A stretch of 64,000 nt of DNA. It comes from Bacteroidota bacterium. GTDB lineage: Bacteria; Bacteroidota; Bacteroidia; Sphingobacteriales; Sphingobacteriaceae. Numbering within the stretch: position 1 is the first letter of the stretch; every line of letters starts with the position of its first letter. Positions 27,598 to 36,774 of the stretch are shown here, piece after piece. The position numbers and the translations under genes were made by a program. The notes under the pieces are model-generated. The model had not been told where the DNA came from and searched no databases. It saw only the letters and a list, made by a program, of their open reading frames with translations. Location: NCBI GenBank assembly GCA_023427985.1, contig JAEYZM010000026.1, positions 62,001 to 126,000 on the forward strand, read 5' to 3'.

Positions 27598-28963
27598 TAT
27601 TTTTCCATTGCTTGCTAAAAGATTCTTGATTGAATTCGGGTAAAGATCTGTTTTTACCCCATGCAGATTTGAAGAAAGTATTCATAAAAAAGTTCTTCCA
27701 CTTAGAACTAATCATATCAGTCTTCTTTCTACTTAACATTGTTTTTTTCCACATCATCCATCCAAAAGATTCTGCTTTAGAAACCTGATGTTGGTTTACA
27801 GCATCGCGTCTGTTGTAAAGTAAAATTTTATGTATATCAATTTTTACAGGACAAACTTCAGAGCAATTGCCACACAAGCTTGATGCATAACTAAGATGTT
27901 TAAAATCCTCCATACCTTTTAAATGCGGAGTAATTATACTGCCAATAGGTCCAGAGTAAGTGGTGTCGTATGTGTGTCCACCAATATTTTTATATACTGG
28001 GCAAGCGTTCAAACATGCACCACATCGAATACAATATAGCGCTTGGCGTTGATCTTTTTGAGCCAGTAAATTAGTTCTTCCATTATCTAATAAAATCACA
28101 TACATTTCTTCTGGACCGTCCATTTCATTAGCCTGTTTTGGCCCACTAAGAATAGTATTGTATACAGTAAGATTTTGACCTGTTCCTCTTGCTGAAAGTA
28201 ATGGCCAAAATAATTCCAAGTCTGAATTACTAGGAATGACTTTTTCAATACCAACGATTGCAATATGAATTTTTGGGAAACAAGTACTTAGTCGTGCATT
28301 GCCCTCATTTTCTGTAATAGCAATGCTTCCAGAATCTGCAATAAGGAAATTTGCACCAGAGATACCCACGTCGGCACTAGTATATTTCTCTCTCAATAGT
28401 TCTCTTGCTTTGAGTGTAAGCTCTGTTGGACTTGCATCAATTGGAGTTCCAAATTTTTCGTTAAATAATTTAGCAACATCTTCTTTAGAAAGATGCATTG
28501 CAGGAGTTACAATATGATAAGGTTTTTGTCCTAGCAATTGAACGATATATTCACCTAAATCGGTCTCAATCGATTCAATTTTATTTTTCTCTAAAAATTC
28601 ATTCAATTCAATCTCTTCGCATGCCATCGATTTTGATTTCACCACCATTTTAGCGCTTGCTTTTTTCATGATGTTTAAAATCTCTTTTCTAGCTTCATTT
28701 GCATCATTGGCCCAAATAACTTTACCGCCTTTACGCATAAAATTACTCTCGAACTCCAAAAGATATTTATCGAGATTCTCCATCACTTTCCACTTGATAG
28801 AATGAGCTCTTTTTCTTGCAAGTTCAAGATTTTCAAATTGCAAAAGACCTTTGTCTACAGAATGATTGTATTTAGAAATATTGAAATTAATCTTTCTTCT
28901 ATGTTCTGTATCAAAAGCCTTTTGCTCTGATATTTTTATAAAGTTTTTAGAGATTGTTGACAT
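27584..28963 (-). CDS. lutB: Lactate utilisation iron-sulfur protein LutB
   Basis: The 459-residue protein has an LUD domain (about 75-295, with ISGANFLIADSGSIAITENEG) and two ferredoxin-like clusters: C311xxC314xxC317xxxC321 in CIRCGACLNACPVY and C364xxC367xxxC371 in CGNCSEVCPVKID. This is the LutB/YkgF layout, the electron-carrying subunit of LutABC L-lactate oxidation to pyruvate. LutA and LutC are not in the window. ATG at 28963 is chosen because it lies just behind the M28 peptidase stop; a longer frame reaches into that gene. Confidence 0.9.
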   Translation of the reverse strand: MSTISKNFIKISEQKAFDTEHRRKINFNISKYNHSVDKGLLQFENLELARKRAHSIKWKVMENLDKYLLEFESNFMRKGGKVIWANDANEARKEILNIMKKASAKMVVKSKSMACEEIELNEFLEKNKIESIETDLGEYIVQLLGQKPYHIVTPAMHLSKEDVAKLFNEKFGTPIDASPTELTLKARELLREKYTSADVGISGANFLIADSGSIAITENEGNARLSTCFPKIHIAIVGIEKVIPSNSDLELFWPLLSARGTGQNLTVYNTILSGPKQANEMDGPEEMYVILLDNGRTNLLAQKDQRQALYCIRCGACLNACPVYKNIGGHTYDTTYSGPIGSIITPHLKGMEDFKHLSYASSLCGNCSEVCPVKIDIHKILLYNRRDAVNQHQVSKAESFGWMMWKKTMLSRKKTDMISSKWKNFFMNTFFKSAWGKNRSLPEFNQESFSKQWKNKNAN

Positions 28964-28964
28964 T

Positions 28965-30533
28965 TTATTTTTCAGCAGGGAAATCGTTTGTCTTATCAAC
29001 AACAATACGTTGTTCTCTGTTTGCAAGTTCCCATGCAGTCAAATATACTAATTGTGCTCGTTTTGCTAACATAGGGAAATGAATTTTGCTTACCTCGTCG
29101 CCTGCTTTATGGTAATCTTCGTGTACGCCATTGAAATAAAAAATAATTGGGATGTTGTTTTTTGCAAAGTTGTAATGGTCTGATCTGTAATAGAACATGT
29201 TAGGGTCTTTCGGATCATTATAGGTATAATCAAGATTTAGATTTACTGTTTTATTCGCCTCTTCATTGATCATATGCAACTCAGAACTTAATTTGTCGGA
29301 CCCAATGATGTAAACGTAATTACTATCGTCATTATGTTTTTCATCAATTCTTCCAATCATGTCGATGTTCAAATTTGCAATAGTCGCATCTAGAGGAATG
29401 ATGGGATGATCTGTATAATATTCAGAACCAAGCAAACCTTTTTCTTCTCCAGATACAGCCATAAATACGATGTTTCTTCTAGGGCCTACGCCAGCTTTTT
29501 TAGCTTCAATAAATGCTTGAGCGATTTCCAATAAGGCTACCGTTCCTGAACCATCATCATCGGCACCATTATGAACTTCACCATCAATAACCCCAATATG
29601 ATCGTAATGTGCAGTGATAAAAATATATTCATCTGCTTTGTCAGAACCTTCGACCATGGCTAAGACATTTTCGGCATAGACGTCTTGGTTTAAAAACTGT
29701 ATATCCGTTTTAATGGTACTTTTTAGTTTTATTGGTTTTGAAGCGCTTGGAGATTTTGAGAGTTTCGATTGTAATTTTGCAAGTGTTTTTTTGTTTGGAG
29801 CCAACAATGCATTGGCTACAGATTCGTTGCAAACTATTACAGGGATTTCAGTATCCTTACTTTCTTTGTATGCAAGTTTCAAGCCACTTGATTCTAATTT
29901 ATGTTTGTAATATTTTATGTATTTCTTATAATTCGGATCAACGTAAACAATGAGTGATGGGTTATATTTTTTAATCTCTTCGATTTTTTTACTACTGTTA
30001 GACCATTTAGATTTGCCTTCGGCATTCAACATATATTTACCTTTTGGCATAGGCTCCCCAGCCAAAACTACTACTACTTTACCCTTAATATCTAACCCTT
30101 GAAATGAATTATAATTGGATTCATTAATGCCATAACCAACAAAATAAATCTCGTTGCTTTGTATGGCAATTTGTTCTAATTCTTTTGTAGGGAAAAAATC
30201 ATCGGCAATTTTAAATTCGGTTTGATTTATTTCCAACAACCTTTTACCTAATACTTTCTCATGCAATTTATATGTTTGATACGGGCCTTCATCACTTACA
30301 TTAACCAATCCCATTTTTTGGAATTCATTTTTCAAATATTCGGCAGCCATTTTTTGCCCCTTTTTACCAGTTTCTCTACCCTCAAATTCATCTGAAGCAA
30401 AAATGCTTAAATGTTTATTCAAATCGGATGGGTCGATGTATTGCATATAATTAACAGCAGTGTTGTTTACTTGTGCTAATGTTTCAATTACTATTGAAAA
30501 TAATAGTATTAATAACGAGAAATGCTTCTTCAT
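28965..30533 (-). CDS. Secreted M28-family zinc aminopeptidase with PA-like insert
   Basis: The 522-residue protein starts with a signal peptide (MKKHFSLLILLFSIVIETLA) and a short N-terminal segment with DEFEGRETGKKGQKMAAEYL. A protease-associated-like region (about 125-240) is inserted before the M28 catalytic core. Zinc ligands fit His309 in TAHYDHIG, Asp325 in HNGADDDGSGT, Glu363-364 in SGEEKGLLGSEYY, Asp391 in NIDMIGR, and the late His in VHEDYHKAGD. It would release N-terminal amino acids in periplasm or outside. No T9SS tail is seen. Start at 30533 follows the signal peptide, with an in-frame ATG at 30593 less likely. The next gene lutB begins one base after the stop. Confidence 0.86.
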   Translation of the reverse strand: MKKHFSLLILLFSIVIETLAQVNNTAVNYMQYIDPSDLNKHLSIFASDEFEGRETGKKGQKMAAEYLKNEFQKMGLVNVSDEGPYQTYKLHEKVLGKRLLEINQTEFKIADDFFPTKELEQIAIQSNEIYFVGYGINESNYNSFQGLDIKGKVVVVLAGEPMPKGKYMLNAEGKSKWSNSSKKIEEIKKYNPSLIVYVDPNYKKYIKYYKHKLESSGLKLAYKESKDTEIPVIVCNESVANALLAPNKKTLAKLQSKLSKSPSASKPIKLKSTIKTDIQFLNQDVYAENVLAMVEGSDKADEYIFITAHYDHIGVIDGEVHNGADDDGSGTVALLEIAQAFIEAKKAGVGPRRNIVFMAVSGEEKGLLGSEYYTDHPIIPLDATIANLNIDMIGRIDEKHNDDSNYVYIIGSDKLSSELHMINEEANKTVNLNLDYTYNDPKDPNMFYYRSDHYNFAKNNIPIIFYFNGVHEDYHKAGDEVSKIHFPMLAKRAQLVYLTAWELANREQRIVVDKTNDFPAEK

Positions 30534-30618
30534 ATTTATATTGGTTTGAATAAATAAAAATAAAAAAATCTGAGTGTAATTGCTCAGATTCATTGTAACA
30601 TATAAGTTGATAAATTAA

Positions 30619-31047
30619 TTAGCAATTAATTTTATTTACTCTATTTGCATGTCGACCACCTTCGAATGAGGTTTCCAAAAATTTCTTAGTAATGGCAATT
30701 GCCTGCTCTTCCGTAGTGAACCTTGCTGGAATGCAAACAATATTTGCATCATTATGTGAACGTGCGAGTTCAGCCAATGGAACGTCCCAGCAGATTGCTG
30801 CTCTAATATCTTTATGTTTGTTAGCTGTAATTGCAACTCCATTTGCAGACCCACAAATTAATATGCCCAATTCGTATTCTTTATTCTGAATGGATGATGC
30901 TAATGGATGAACAAAATCTGGATAGTCAACAGAAGCATCACTATACGGGCCAAAGTCTCTTACTTCATGGCCTATTTTTGATAATACATCGATAATTATT
31001 TTTTTGTATTCGTAACCAGCGTGGTCACCTCCAATAGCTATTTTCAT
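30619..31047 (-). CDS. rpiB: Ribose 5-phosphate isomerase B
   Basis: RpiB interconverts ribose 5-phosphate and ribulose 5-phosphate in the pentose phosphate pathway. The 142-residue length is normal. It opens MKIAIGGDHAGYEYKK, with the typical GDHAG motif, and has the active-site cysteine in LICGSANGVAITANK and the RSHNDANIVCIPAR segment. The gene lies between tatC and the M28 peptidase on the same strand, with about 70-85-base gaps on each side, so it may be its own unit. Confidence 0.93.
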   Translation of the reverse strand: MKIAIGGDHAGYEYKKIIIDVLSKIGHEVRDFGPYSDASVDYPDFVHPLASSIQNKEYELGILICGSANGVAITANKHKDIRAAICWDVPLAELARSHNDANIVCIPARFTTEEQAIAITKKFLETSFEGGRHANRVNKINC

Positions 31048-31118
31048 TTGATATAAGGTTTATACTAAGTTATCTATTTTAGATAAAAAGAAATTATCTA
31101 AAATGTTAATTCAATTAA

Positions 31119-31979
31119 TTAATAATAGTAAGTTTCTGATTCCTCTTTTTTCTTTCTTTTTTCAACTCTTGCTGATACAAAAATACTAACTTCAAATAAG
31201 ATATATAGAGGCACCGAGACCAGCATTAATGTTGGGATATCCGGAGTTGGAGTAATAAATGCAGCTAATAGCACGATTAAAAAGACTGCTATTCTTCTAT
31301 TTGTTCTCATGAATTTAGGAGTCATGATACCCATTAGTGAAAGGAAATAAATTACAATAGGTAATTCAAAAACAAAACCAGTGGCAACTGTTAGCATGCT
31401 TACAGTTGACAAATAAGAGTCTAAAGTGATCTGGTTGACTATTTCTTCAGAGATAACGTATGTTCCTAAGAAATTAACGGACATAGGAGTGATAATAAAA
31501 TAGCCAAATAAAATGCCAGTTAAGAAAAGAAAACTACCGTATATAATCAAACCTGTTGCATGTCGTCTTTCTTTCTTGTGCAATCCTGGTCGTATAAATC
31601 TCCACAACTCCCAAAGTAAATAAGGAAATCCCATGATAAAGCCTGCAATAAACGAACCTGTCAAATGCAGATTAAATTGACCTGCCATGGTGTTATTCAT
31701 TATCACGAAATTTATCTTATCGATACATAGGTCGGCCGATAATTGATATTTAGTTGCAATATCACATAAGAATCTATATGTGAAAAAATCGGTACGTTTG
31801 GGTCCGAAAATTATTTGGTCGAATAAAAAATCTTTATTTAAAAAAGCAACAAGTGTAAGGCAAACAATTACAAAAGCAGAACGCACTAAATGCCATCTTA
31901 AAGACTCAAGATGATCTACGAAAGACATATCAGAATTTGGATCCGATGCTTTCTTTAAATTATTGAAAAAACCCGCCAT
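31119..31979 (-). CDS. tatC: Sec-independent protein translocase TatC
   Basis: TatC recognises twin-arginine signal peptides and, with TatA/B, moves folded proteins across the inner membrane. The 286-residue protein begins with MSFVDHLESLRWHLVRS, the diagnostic cytoplasmic motif, and has six hydrophobic segments, with FGPKRTDFFTYRF in the first periplasmic loop and ELPIVIYFLSLMGI late. It ends with a charged KRKKKEE tail. TatA/B is not in the window. A terminator stands between accC and tatC, so tatC may be transcribed separately or by read-through. Confidence 0.93.
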   Translation of the reverse strand: MAGFFNNLKKASDPNSDMSFVDHLESLRWHLVRSAFVIVCLTLVAFLNKDFLFDQIIFGPKRTDFFTYRFLCDIATKYQLSADLCIDKINFVIMNNTMAGQFNLHLTGSFIAGFIMGFPYLLWELWRFIRPGLHKKERRHATGLIIYGSFLFLTGILFGYFIITPMSVNFLGTYVISEEIVNQITLDSYLSTVSMLTVATGFVFELPIVIYFLSLMGIMTPKFMRTNRRIAVFLIVLLAAFITPTPDIPTLMLVSVPLYILFEVSIFVSARVEKRKKKEESETYYY

Positions 31980-31997
31980 ATCGTAATGCCCAAAGAT

Positions 31998-32024
31998 AAA
32001 AAAAGGCGGGTGAAATCCCGCCTT
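31998..32024 (-). terminator. Rho-independent terminator after accC, before tatC
   Basis: On the minus strand AAGGCGGG, loop and CCCGCCTT form an 8-bp stem followed by a T-run (A-run 31998-32004 on plus). It lies four bases after the accC stop and within 48 bases of the tatC start. Confidence 0.88.
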
Positions 32025-32027
32025 AAA

Positions 32028-33368
32028 TTATTCTGTAAAGTCGAATGTTTCTAAAAATTTCGTGGTAAAGTTTCCAGCTCTAAAATTAGGATCCTTCATT
32101 AATTTTAAATGAAAAGGAATTGTTGTCTTCACACCTTCAATAACGAATTCACTCAATGCTCTTTCCATAGTGTTGATTGCTTCTTCACGTGTTTGTGCAA
32201 CAGTGATTAGTTTCGCAATCATAGAATCGTAATTTGGTGGAATTACATAACCTGCATATACGTGTGTATCAACTCGCACACCGTGTCCTCCGGGTGAATG
32301 GAAATTGGTAATTTTTCCTGGAGATGGTCTGAATCCATTCCAAGGATCTTCCGCATTAATACGACATTCGATCGCATGCATACTTGGTTCGTAATTTTTA
32401 CCAGATATTGGAATGCCAGCAGCAACTTTAATTTGTTCTTTAATTAAATCGTAATTAATAACTTCTTCAGTTACTGGATGCTCAACTTGAATACGTGTAT
32501 TCATTTCCATGAAATAGAAATTACGGTGTTTATCGACCAAAAATTCAATTGTTCCAGCACCTTCGTATTTCACAGCTTGCGCTCCTTTTACAGCTGCATC
32601 GCCCATACGTTGACGTAATTCTGCAGTCATAAATGGAGAAGGAGATTCTTCTACCAATTTTTGATGTCTACGTTGAATCGAGCAATCGCGTTCTGATAAA
32701 TGACATACTTTTCCAAACTGATCGCCTACTACTTGAATTTCAATGTGACGAGGGTCTTCAATAAATTTTTCTAAGTATATACCATCGTTACCAAATGCTG
32801 CACCAGCTTCTTGGCGAGCAGAGTCCCATGCGTTTTCAAATTCTTCATCTTTCCAAACAATACGCATACCTCTACCACCCCCACCAGCTGTTGCTTTCAA
32901 TATTACAGGGTATCCAATTTCGTTCGCAATTTTAATCCCTTCTTTAACATCGTTTAACAATCCTTCAGAACCTGGAATCGTTGGTACACCGGCTTGCTTC
33001 ATTGTATCTTTTGCCGATGCTTTATCGCCCATCGCATTGATTTGCTCTGGAGTTGCACCAATAAATTTAATCCCATAATTTCTGCAAATTTCAGAGAACT
33101 TCGCATTCTCCGATAAGAAACCGTAGCCAGGATGTATTGCATCGGCATTAGTAATTTCTGCTGCAGAGATTAGGTTTGGTATATTTAAGTAAGAATCTTT
33201 ACTAGGGGCAGGGCCAATGCAAACGGCTTCATCCGCAAAACGCACATGTAAACTTTCTCGATCAGCTGCTGAATAAACCGCAACTGTCTTAATGCCCATT
33301 TCCTTACATGTTCTAATGATTCTTAGAGCAATCTCACCTCTATTTGCAATTAATATTTTCTTAAACAT
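32028..33368 (-). CDS. accC: Biotin carboxylase subunit of acetyl-CoA carboxylase AccC
   Basis: AccC carboxylates biotin on AccB using ATP and bicarbonate, the first step of fatty acid synthesis. The 446 residues are the usual length. It begins MFKKILIANRGEIALRIIRTC and shows the ATP-grasp glycine loop KATAGGGGRGMRIV, the HLSERDCSIQRRHQK segment and the carboxylase motif FMEMNTRIQVEHPVTE. It follows accB by 55 bases on the same strand, as in most bacteria. Confidence 0.97.
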   Translation of the reverse strand: MFKKILIANRGEIALRIIRTCKEMGIKTVAVYSAADRESLHVRFADEAVCIGPAPSKDSYLNIPNLISAAEITNADAIHPGYGFLSENAKFSEICRNYGIKFIGATPEQINAMGDKASAKDTMKQAGVPTIPGSEGLLNDVKEGIKIANEIGYPVILKATAGGGGRGMRIVWKDEEFENAWDSARQEAGAAFGNDGIYLEKFIEDPRHIEIQVVGDQFGKVCHLSERDCSIQRRHQKLVEESPSPFMTAELRQRMGDAAVKGAQAVKYEGAGTIEFLVDKHRNFYFMEMNTRIQVEHPVTEEVINYDLIKEQIKVAAGIPISGKNYEPSMHAIECRINAEDPWNGFRPSPGKITNFHSPGGHGVRVDTHVYAGYVIPPNYDSMIAKLITVAQTREEAINTMERALSEFVIEGVKTTIPFHLKLMKDPNFRAGNFTTKFLETFDFTE

Positions 33369-33423
33369 GATTTCTGGTCTTTTGTTAATAATTATTAGTC
33401 ATTAGGCTGCCATGTAAATGAAA

Positions 33424-33912
33424 TTACATTGGCTCTACCAAGAATAAAGGTTGATCGTATTCAACTGGACTTGCATTGTCCACTAAAATTTTAACAATTT
33501 TTCCAGAAATTTCTGATTCAATTTCATTAAACAATTTCATTGCTTCAATGATGCAAACAACTTTTCCTGCTTTGATTTCATCACCAACATTTACAAATGC
33601 AGGTTTGTCAGGTGAAGATGATCTGTAGAATGTTCCAATCATTGGCGACTTGATCGTAATCAAATTCGATGCTTCAGAAGTAGCCGAATTATTCGCTGCA
33701 GGTGCTGAAGCCGCTGGTGCCGATGCTACAGGAGCAGGCGCAGCTGCAGGCAATGCTTGAACTGGTGCTGCAGGAATCGTTGCATTAACAAAAGTTGGAG
33801 CGTTTGATTGTGCTTTGATTGTGATTTTAAAATCTTTTCTATCAATTGAAACTTCGCTAACCCCAGATTTAGCAACGAACTTTATAAGTTCTTGTATTTC
33901 TTTAATATCCAT
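33424..33912 (-). CDS. accB: Biotin carboxyl carrier protein AccB
   Basis: The 162-residue protein has an N-terminal helix, an Ala/Pro-rich flexible linker (about 48-82) and a biotinyl domain ending at the C-terminus. The biotinylated lysine is Lys126 in IIEAMKLFNEI. This is the carrier for AccC. It lies 22 bases after fabH and ahead of accC, so the three are one operon for fatty acid initiation. Confidence 0.96.
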   Translation of the reverse strand: MDIKEIQELIKFVAKSGVSEVSIDRKDFKITIKAQSNAPTFVNATIPAAPVQALPAAAPAPVASAPAASAPAANNSATSEASNLITIKSPMIGTFYRSSSPDKPAFVNVGDEIKAGKVVCIIEAMKLFNEIESEISGKIVKILVDNASPVEYDQPLFLVEPM

Positions 33913-33934
33913 ATGCCTTTGAAATTTAGTTTAT

Positions 33935-34939
33935 TTATTTTGAATTATATGCCCATTTAATATATACTGCACCCCAAGTGAAACCACCTCCGAATGCAGC
34001 TAAAATAATATTGTCGCCTTTTTTTAATTGACTTTCCCATTCCCATAAACACAATGGAATTGTCCCATTGGTTGTATTGCCATAGCGATGGATATTTAAC
34101 ATTACACGCTCTGGTCCTACACCCATTCTTTGAGCGGTTGCGTCAATAATTCTTTTATTAGCTTGATGTGGTACTAACCAAGCGATATCATCTGATTTTA
34201 AATTATTTTTCTCCATAATTTCAGCAGATACATCGGCCATATTCGTAACTGCAAATTTAAACACTGCTTGTCCTTCTTGATAGACATAGTGTTCTTTCGC
34301 ATCCACTGTTTCATGACTTGCTGGCTTAGCAGAGCCACCAGCTTTTTGATGTAAATGAATTCTGCCAGAACCATCGCTTCTCAAAATAGAATCCATTATT
34401 CCATTTTCATCCTCGCTCGGTTCTAACAATACTGCTCCAGCACCATCTCCGAAAATTATGCAAGTAGTTCGGTCTTCGTAGTTAATAATGGATGACATTT
34501 TATCGCCACCAACAATAACCACTTTCTTATACATGCCAGACTCAATATACTTAGCCCCAGTTGTCAATGCATAAATAAAACCTGAGCAAGCAGCGTTTAT
34601 ATCAAAACCAAATGCATTCTTTGCACCAACTTTATCGGTAATAATATTTGCAGTTGCAGGAAATTGCATATCGGGAGTAGTAGTAGCGCAAATCAACAGA
34701 TCTATTTCAGAAGCTGAGATGCCTCGTTTCTCCAATAAACCTTTTACTGCTTCCGCCGCCATATCTGACGTGCCCTTACCTTCACCCTTAAGAATTCTTC
34801 TTTCTTTTATACCAGTTCTAGAGACAATCCATTCGTCTGTAGTATCAACCAATTTCTCTAATTCTGCATTGGTTAAAACATAATCGGGTACATATCCATT
34901 TACAGCAGTAATTGCTGCACGAGTTTTGGTATTTGTCAT
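33935..34939 (-). CDS. fabH: Beta-ketoacyl-ACP synthase III FabH
   Basis: FabH condenses acetyl-CoA, or a branched primer, with malonyl-ACP. The 334-residue protein contains the Cys-His-Asn triad: Cys118 in INAACSGFIYAL, His258 in LVPHQANKRI and Asn288 in HRYGNTTNGTIP. It also has the N-terminal DEWIVSRTGIKERRI typical of the family. It comes directly after plsX but is separated from it by a strong hairpin, so its expression may partly be independent. Confidence 0.96.
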   Translation of the reverse strand: MTNTKTRAAITAVNGYVPDYVLTNAELEKLVDTTDEWIVSRTGIKERRILKGEGKGTSDMAAEAVKGLLEKRGISASEIDLLICATTTPDMQFPATANIITDKVGAKNAFGFDINAACSGFIYALTTGAKYIESGMYKKVVIVGGDKMSSIINYEDRTTCIIFGDGAGAVLLEPSEDENGIMDSILRSDGSGRIHLHQKAGGSAKPASHETVDAKEHYVYQEGQAVFKFAVTNMADVSAEIMEKNNLKSDDIAWLVPHQANKRIIDATAQRMGVGPERVMLNIHRYGNTTNGTIPLCLWEWESQLKKGDNIILAAFGGGFTWGAVYIKWAYNSK

Positions 34940-34943
34940 ATTT

Positions 34944-34973
34944 AAAAAAATATCCCGCTAAAGTAGCGGGATA
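34944..34973 (-). terminator. Strong hairpin terminator between plsX and fabH
   Basis: TATCCCGCTA, loop CTT and TAGCGGGATA form a perfect 10-bp stem on the minus strand, followed by seven T (A-run 34944-34950 on plus). It sits within 60 bases between two genes that are usually co-transcribed, so it either ends the plsX message or attenuates it. Confidence 0.85.
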
Positions 34974-34996
34974 AATATAGATTTTTTATTAAAAAC

Positions 34997-35935
34997 TTAG
35001 TTAAAACGAGCCTTTATTTTTTCGGTCATATTGGTTTGGACCATATCCATACACAACTTAATCATGTTTTTTATGGCGATCTCATTGGAAATGCCATGAC
35101 CAACAACTACTGGAGCATTTACACCTAGAACAGGGCTACCTCCGTAGTTTTCATAATTGAATCGATCGAAAAATTCGCTTTTAAAGCCATTGCCGATGGT
35201 GAGGTCGTGGAATGTTTCTGCTAGTTTAAGTACAACATTGCCCGTAAATCCATCACAAACAATCACATCTGCTTTATCGTTGAATAAGTCTCTGCCTTCA
35301 ATATTTCCTATAAAATTGATATCTGTAGATGCCTTTAAAATCGGATATGCACCTTGTGTTAGTAGACTTCCCTTTTCTTCTTCTTCGCCAATATTTAGCA
35401 AACCTACTTTAGGATTATTTACACCAAATACGCTTTCAACGAAGATCGAACCTAGTATACCAAATTGCAATAACATCTCTGGTTTACAGTCGGCATTCGC
35501 TCCAACGTCTAACATTACACCAAAACCTCCATGCTCTTTAGGAATATAAGAACATATAGCTGGTCTACTCATACCCGGCAACGCCTTTACACTGAACATT
35601 GATCCCACAAGCATTGCACCAGAATTTCCAGCACTTGCAAAGGCATCTAATTGTCCTTCTTTCAATAAGTGAAAACCGATATTAATGCTAGACTTCTGTT
35701 TTTGTGTAAGCGCTTTGGTTGGATGTTCGCCCATCTCAATGAATTCTTCGGTATGCATAAATTCAAAATTAGAAGCATTAAAACCTTGTTCTTCAATGAT
35801 TTCCATTGCAAGTTTTTTGTTTCCAATTAGAACTAATTTATGCGAAGATGCGAATTCATTAAAAGCTAAAATTGCTCCCAATACCGTAGCTTTGGGAGCA
35901 AAATCACCACCCATGATGTCAATACCAATCTTCAT
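34997..35935 (-). CDS. plsX: Phosphate acyltransferase PlsX
   Basis: PlsX makes acyl-phosphate from acyl-ACP for phospholipid synthesis. The 312-residue protein starts MKIGIDIMGGDFAPKATVLG and carries the ASAGNSGAMLVGS loop and VCDGFTGNVVLKLAE, all family features. It follows rpmF by 14 bases, the usual rpmF-plsX order in bacteria. Confidence 0.95.
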   Translation of the reverse strand: MKIGIDIMGGDFAPKATVLGAILAFNEFASSHKLVLIGNKKLAMEIIEEQGFNASNFEFMHTEEFIEMGEHPTKALTQKQKSSINIGFHLLKEGQLDAFASAGNSGAMLVGSMFSVKALPGMSRPAICSYIPKEHGGFGVMLDVGANADCKPEMLLQFGILGSIFVESVFGVNNPKVGLLNIGEEEEKGSLLTQGAYPILKASTDINFIGNIEGRDLFNDKADVIVCDGFTGNVVLKLAETFHDLTIGNGFKSEFFDRFNYENYGGSPVLGVNAPVVVGHGISNEIAIKNMIKLCMDMVQTNMTEKIKARFN

Positions 35936-35949
35936 CGGGGTAAATACAA

Positions 35950-36138
35950 TTAGTTAGCTGCGTTCTCTACAATTAACTTGCCTTTATAGTACAAGTTACC
36001 GTCTACAGTGTATGCTCTATGAGGCATGTGTACTGTACCTGTAGTTTGGCATACAACTAAAGCAGGAGCTTCCGCTTTATAGTGAGTTCTTCTTTTGTCT
36101 CTTCTTGACTTAGAAAGTTTTCTTTTAGGATTTGGCAT
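35950..36138 (-). CDS. rpmF: Ribosomal protein L32
   Basis: The 62-residue basic protein begins MPNPKRKLSKSRRDKRRTHY and continues with VVCQTTGTVHMPHRAY. Only one of the usual zinc-binding cysteines is seen, so this is a C-minus type L32. It lies between DUF177 and plsX, the standard order linking ribosome and lipid synthesis. Confidence 0.95.
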   Translation of the reverse strand: MPNPKRKLSKSRRDKRRTHYKAEAPALVVCQTTGTVHMPHRAYTVDGNLYYKGKLIVENAAN

Positions 36139-36162
36139 AGCTCAAATATTTATTTCAAACAA

Positions 36163-36708
36163 TTAATTATCTCTTAATTTTTTTAAAGCTTCCCAGCGAG
36201 GGTCTATCACCACTTCTGGGCTATCTTTTTCTTCGGTAACATCGCCACTTAATTTTTTTAAAATAGCTAATGTTTCGGGATTACACCCTTCTGAACCGTC
36301 TTCATTATCGGGATGAATGTGAACCAAAGGTATCGCAATAATTATGAATTCGTATAAGTAAGTACTTAAGTCGATTTCATGTTCATTTCTACCCAATACA
36401 ACGATTTCGTCCGACTGTTCAATGTCTTCATCACCTAATTTATAGATGATTTTTTCGTTGGTATTGAATGGGAAATTAAACTCTTCATTGCATCTATCAC
36501 AGGTTAATTCAACATCACCTTTAAGCAAAAACTCTGCTATAAACATTGTTTCTTGCTTATTAAACTCGACATTCACTTTCAATTTTGCTTTTTTGATAGG
36601 TGAATACTCGAATTTATCAAAGAACGAATCTTCAATTAAAAATTCGAAATGGTGTTTTCCGGCTTTTAAACCCGAAAAGGGTATAGAATACGCGTTTAAC
36701 TTACTCAT
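36163..36708 (-). CDS. DUF177/YceD-family protein, likely 23S rRNA accumulation factor
   Basis: The 181-residue protein fits YceD (DUF177), whose relatives are linked to 23S rRNA accumulation. Key parts are the ELTCDRCNEEF cysteine pair near the middle, an acidic segment and a C-terminal IDPRWEALKKL. The position just before rpmF is the typical one. The ATG at 36708 is preferred because a -7 box lies 20-27 bases before it; a longer frame to 36744 would start in that promoter. Confidence 0.85.
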   Translation of the reverse strand: MSKLNAYSIPFSGLKAGKHHFEFLIEDSFFDKFEYSPIKKAKLKVNVEFNKQETMFIAEFLLKGDVELTCDRCNEEFNFPFNTNEKIIYKLGDEDIEQSDEIVVLGRNEHEIDLSTYLYEFIIIAIPLVHIHPDNEDGSEGCNPETLAILKKLSGDVTEEKDSPEVVIDPRWEALKKLRDN

Positions 36709-36727
36709 TCGATTTTTTAAGAGCCTG

Positions 36728-36735
36728 CAAATGTA
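36728..36735 (-). promoter_or_regulatory. -7 box TACATTTG before DUF177-rpmF-plsX
   Basis: Minus-strand TACATTTG matches TAnnTTTG exactly and ends 19 bases before the ATG at 36708. No clear -33 partner. It would drive the DUF177-rpmF-plsX unit. Confidence 0.45.
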
Positions 36736-36774
36736 TAAAAACAAATTGGAATATGAAACGATTTTTTGAAATTG

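Noticed and set aside
35157..35549. 130-codon frame opposite plsX
   Set aside because: Shadow of plsX; the plsX protein is clearly conserved and this frame has no family features.
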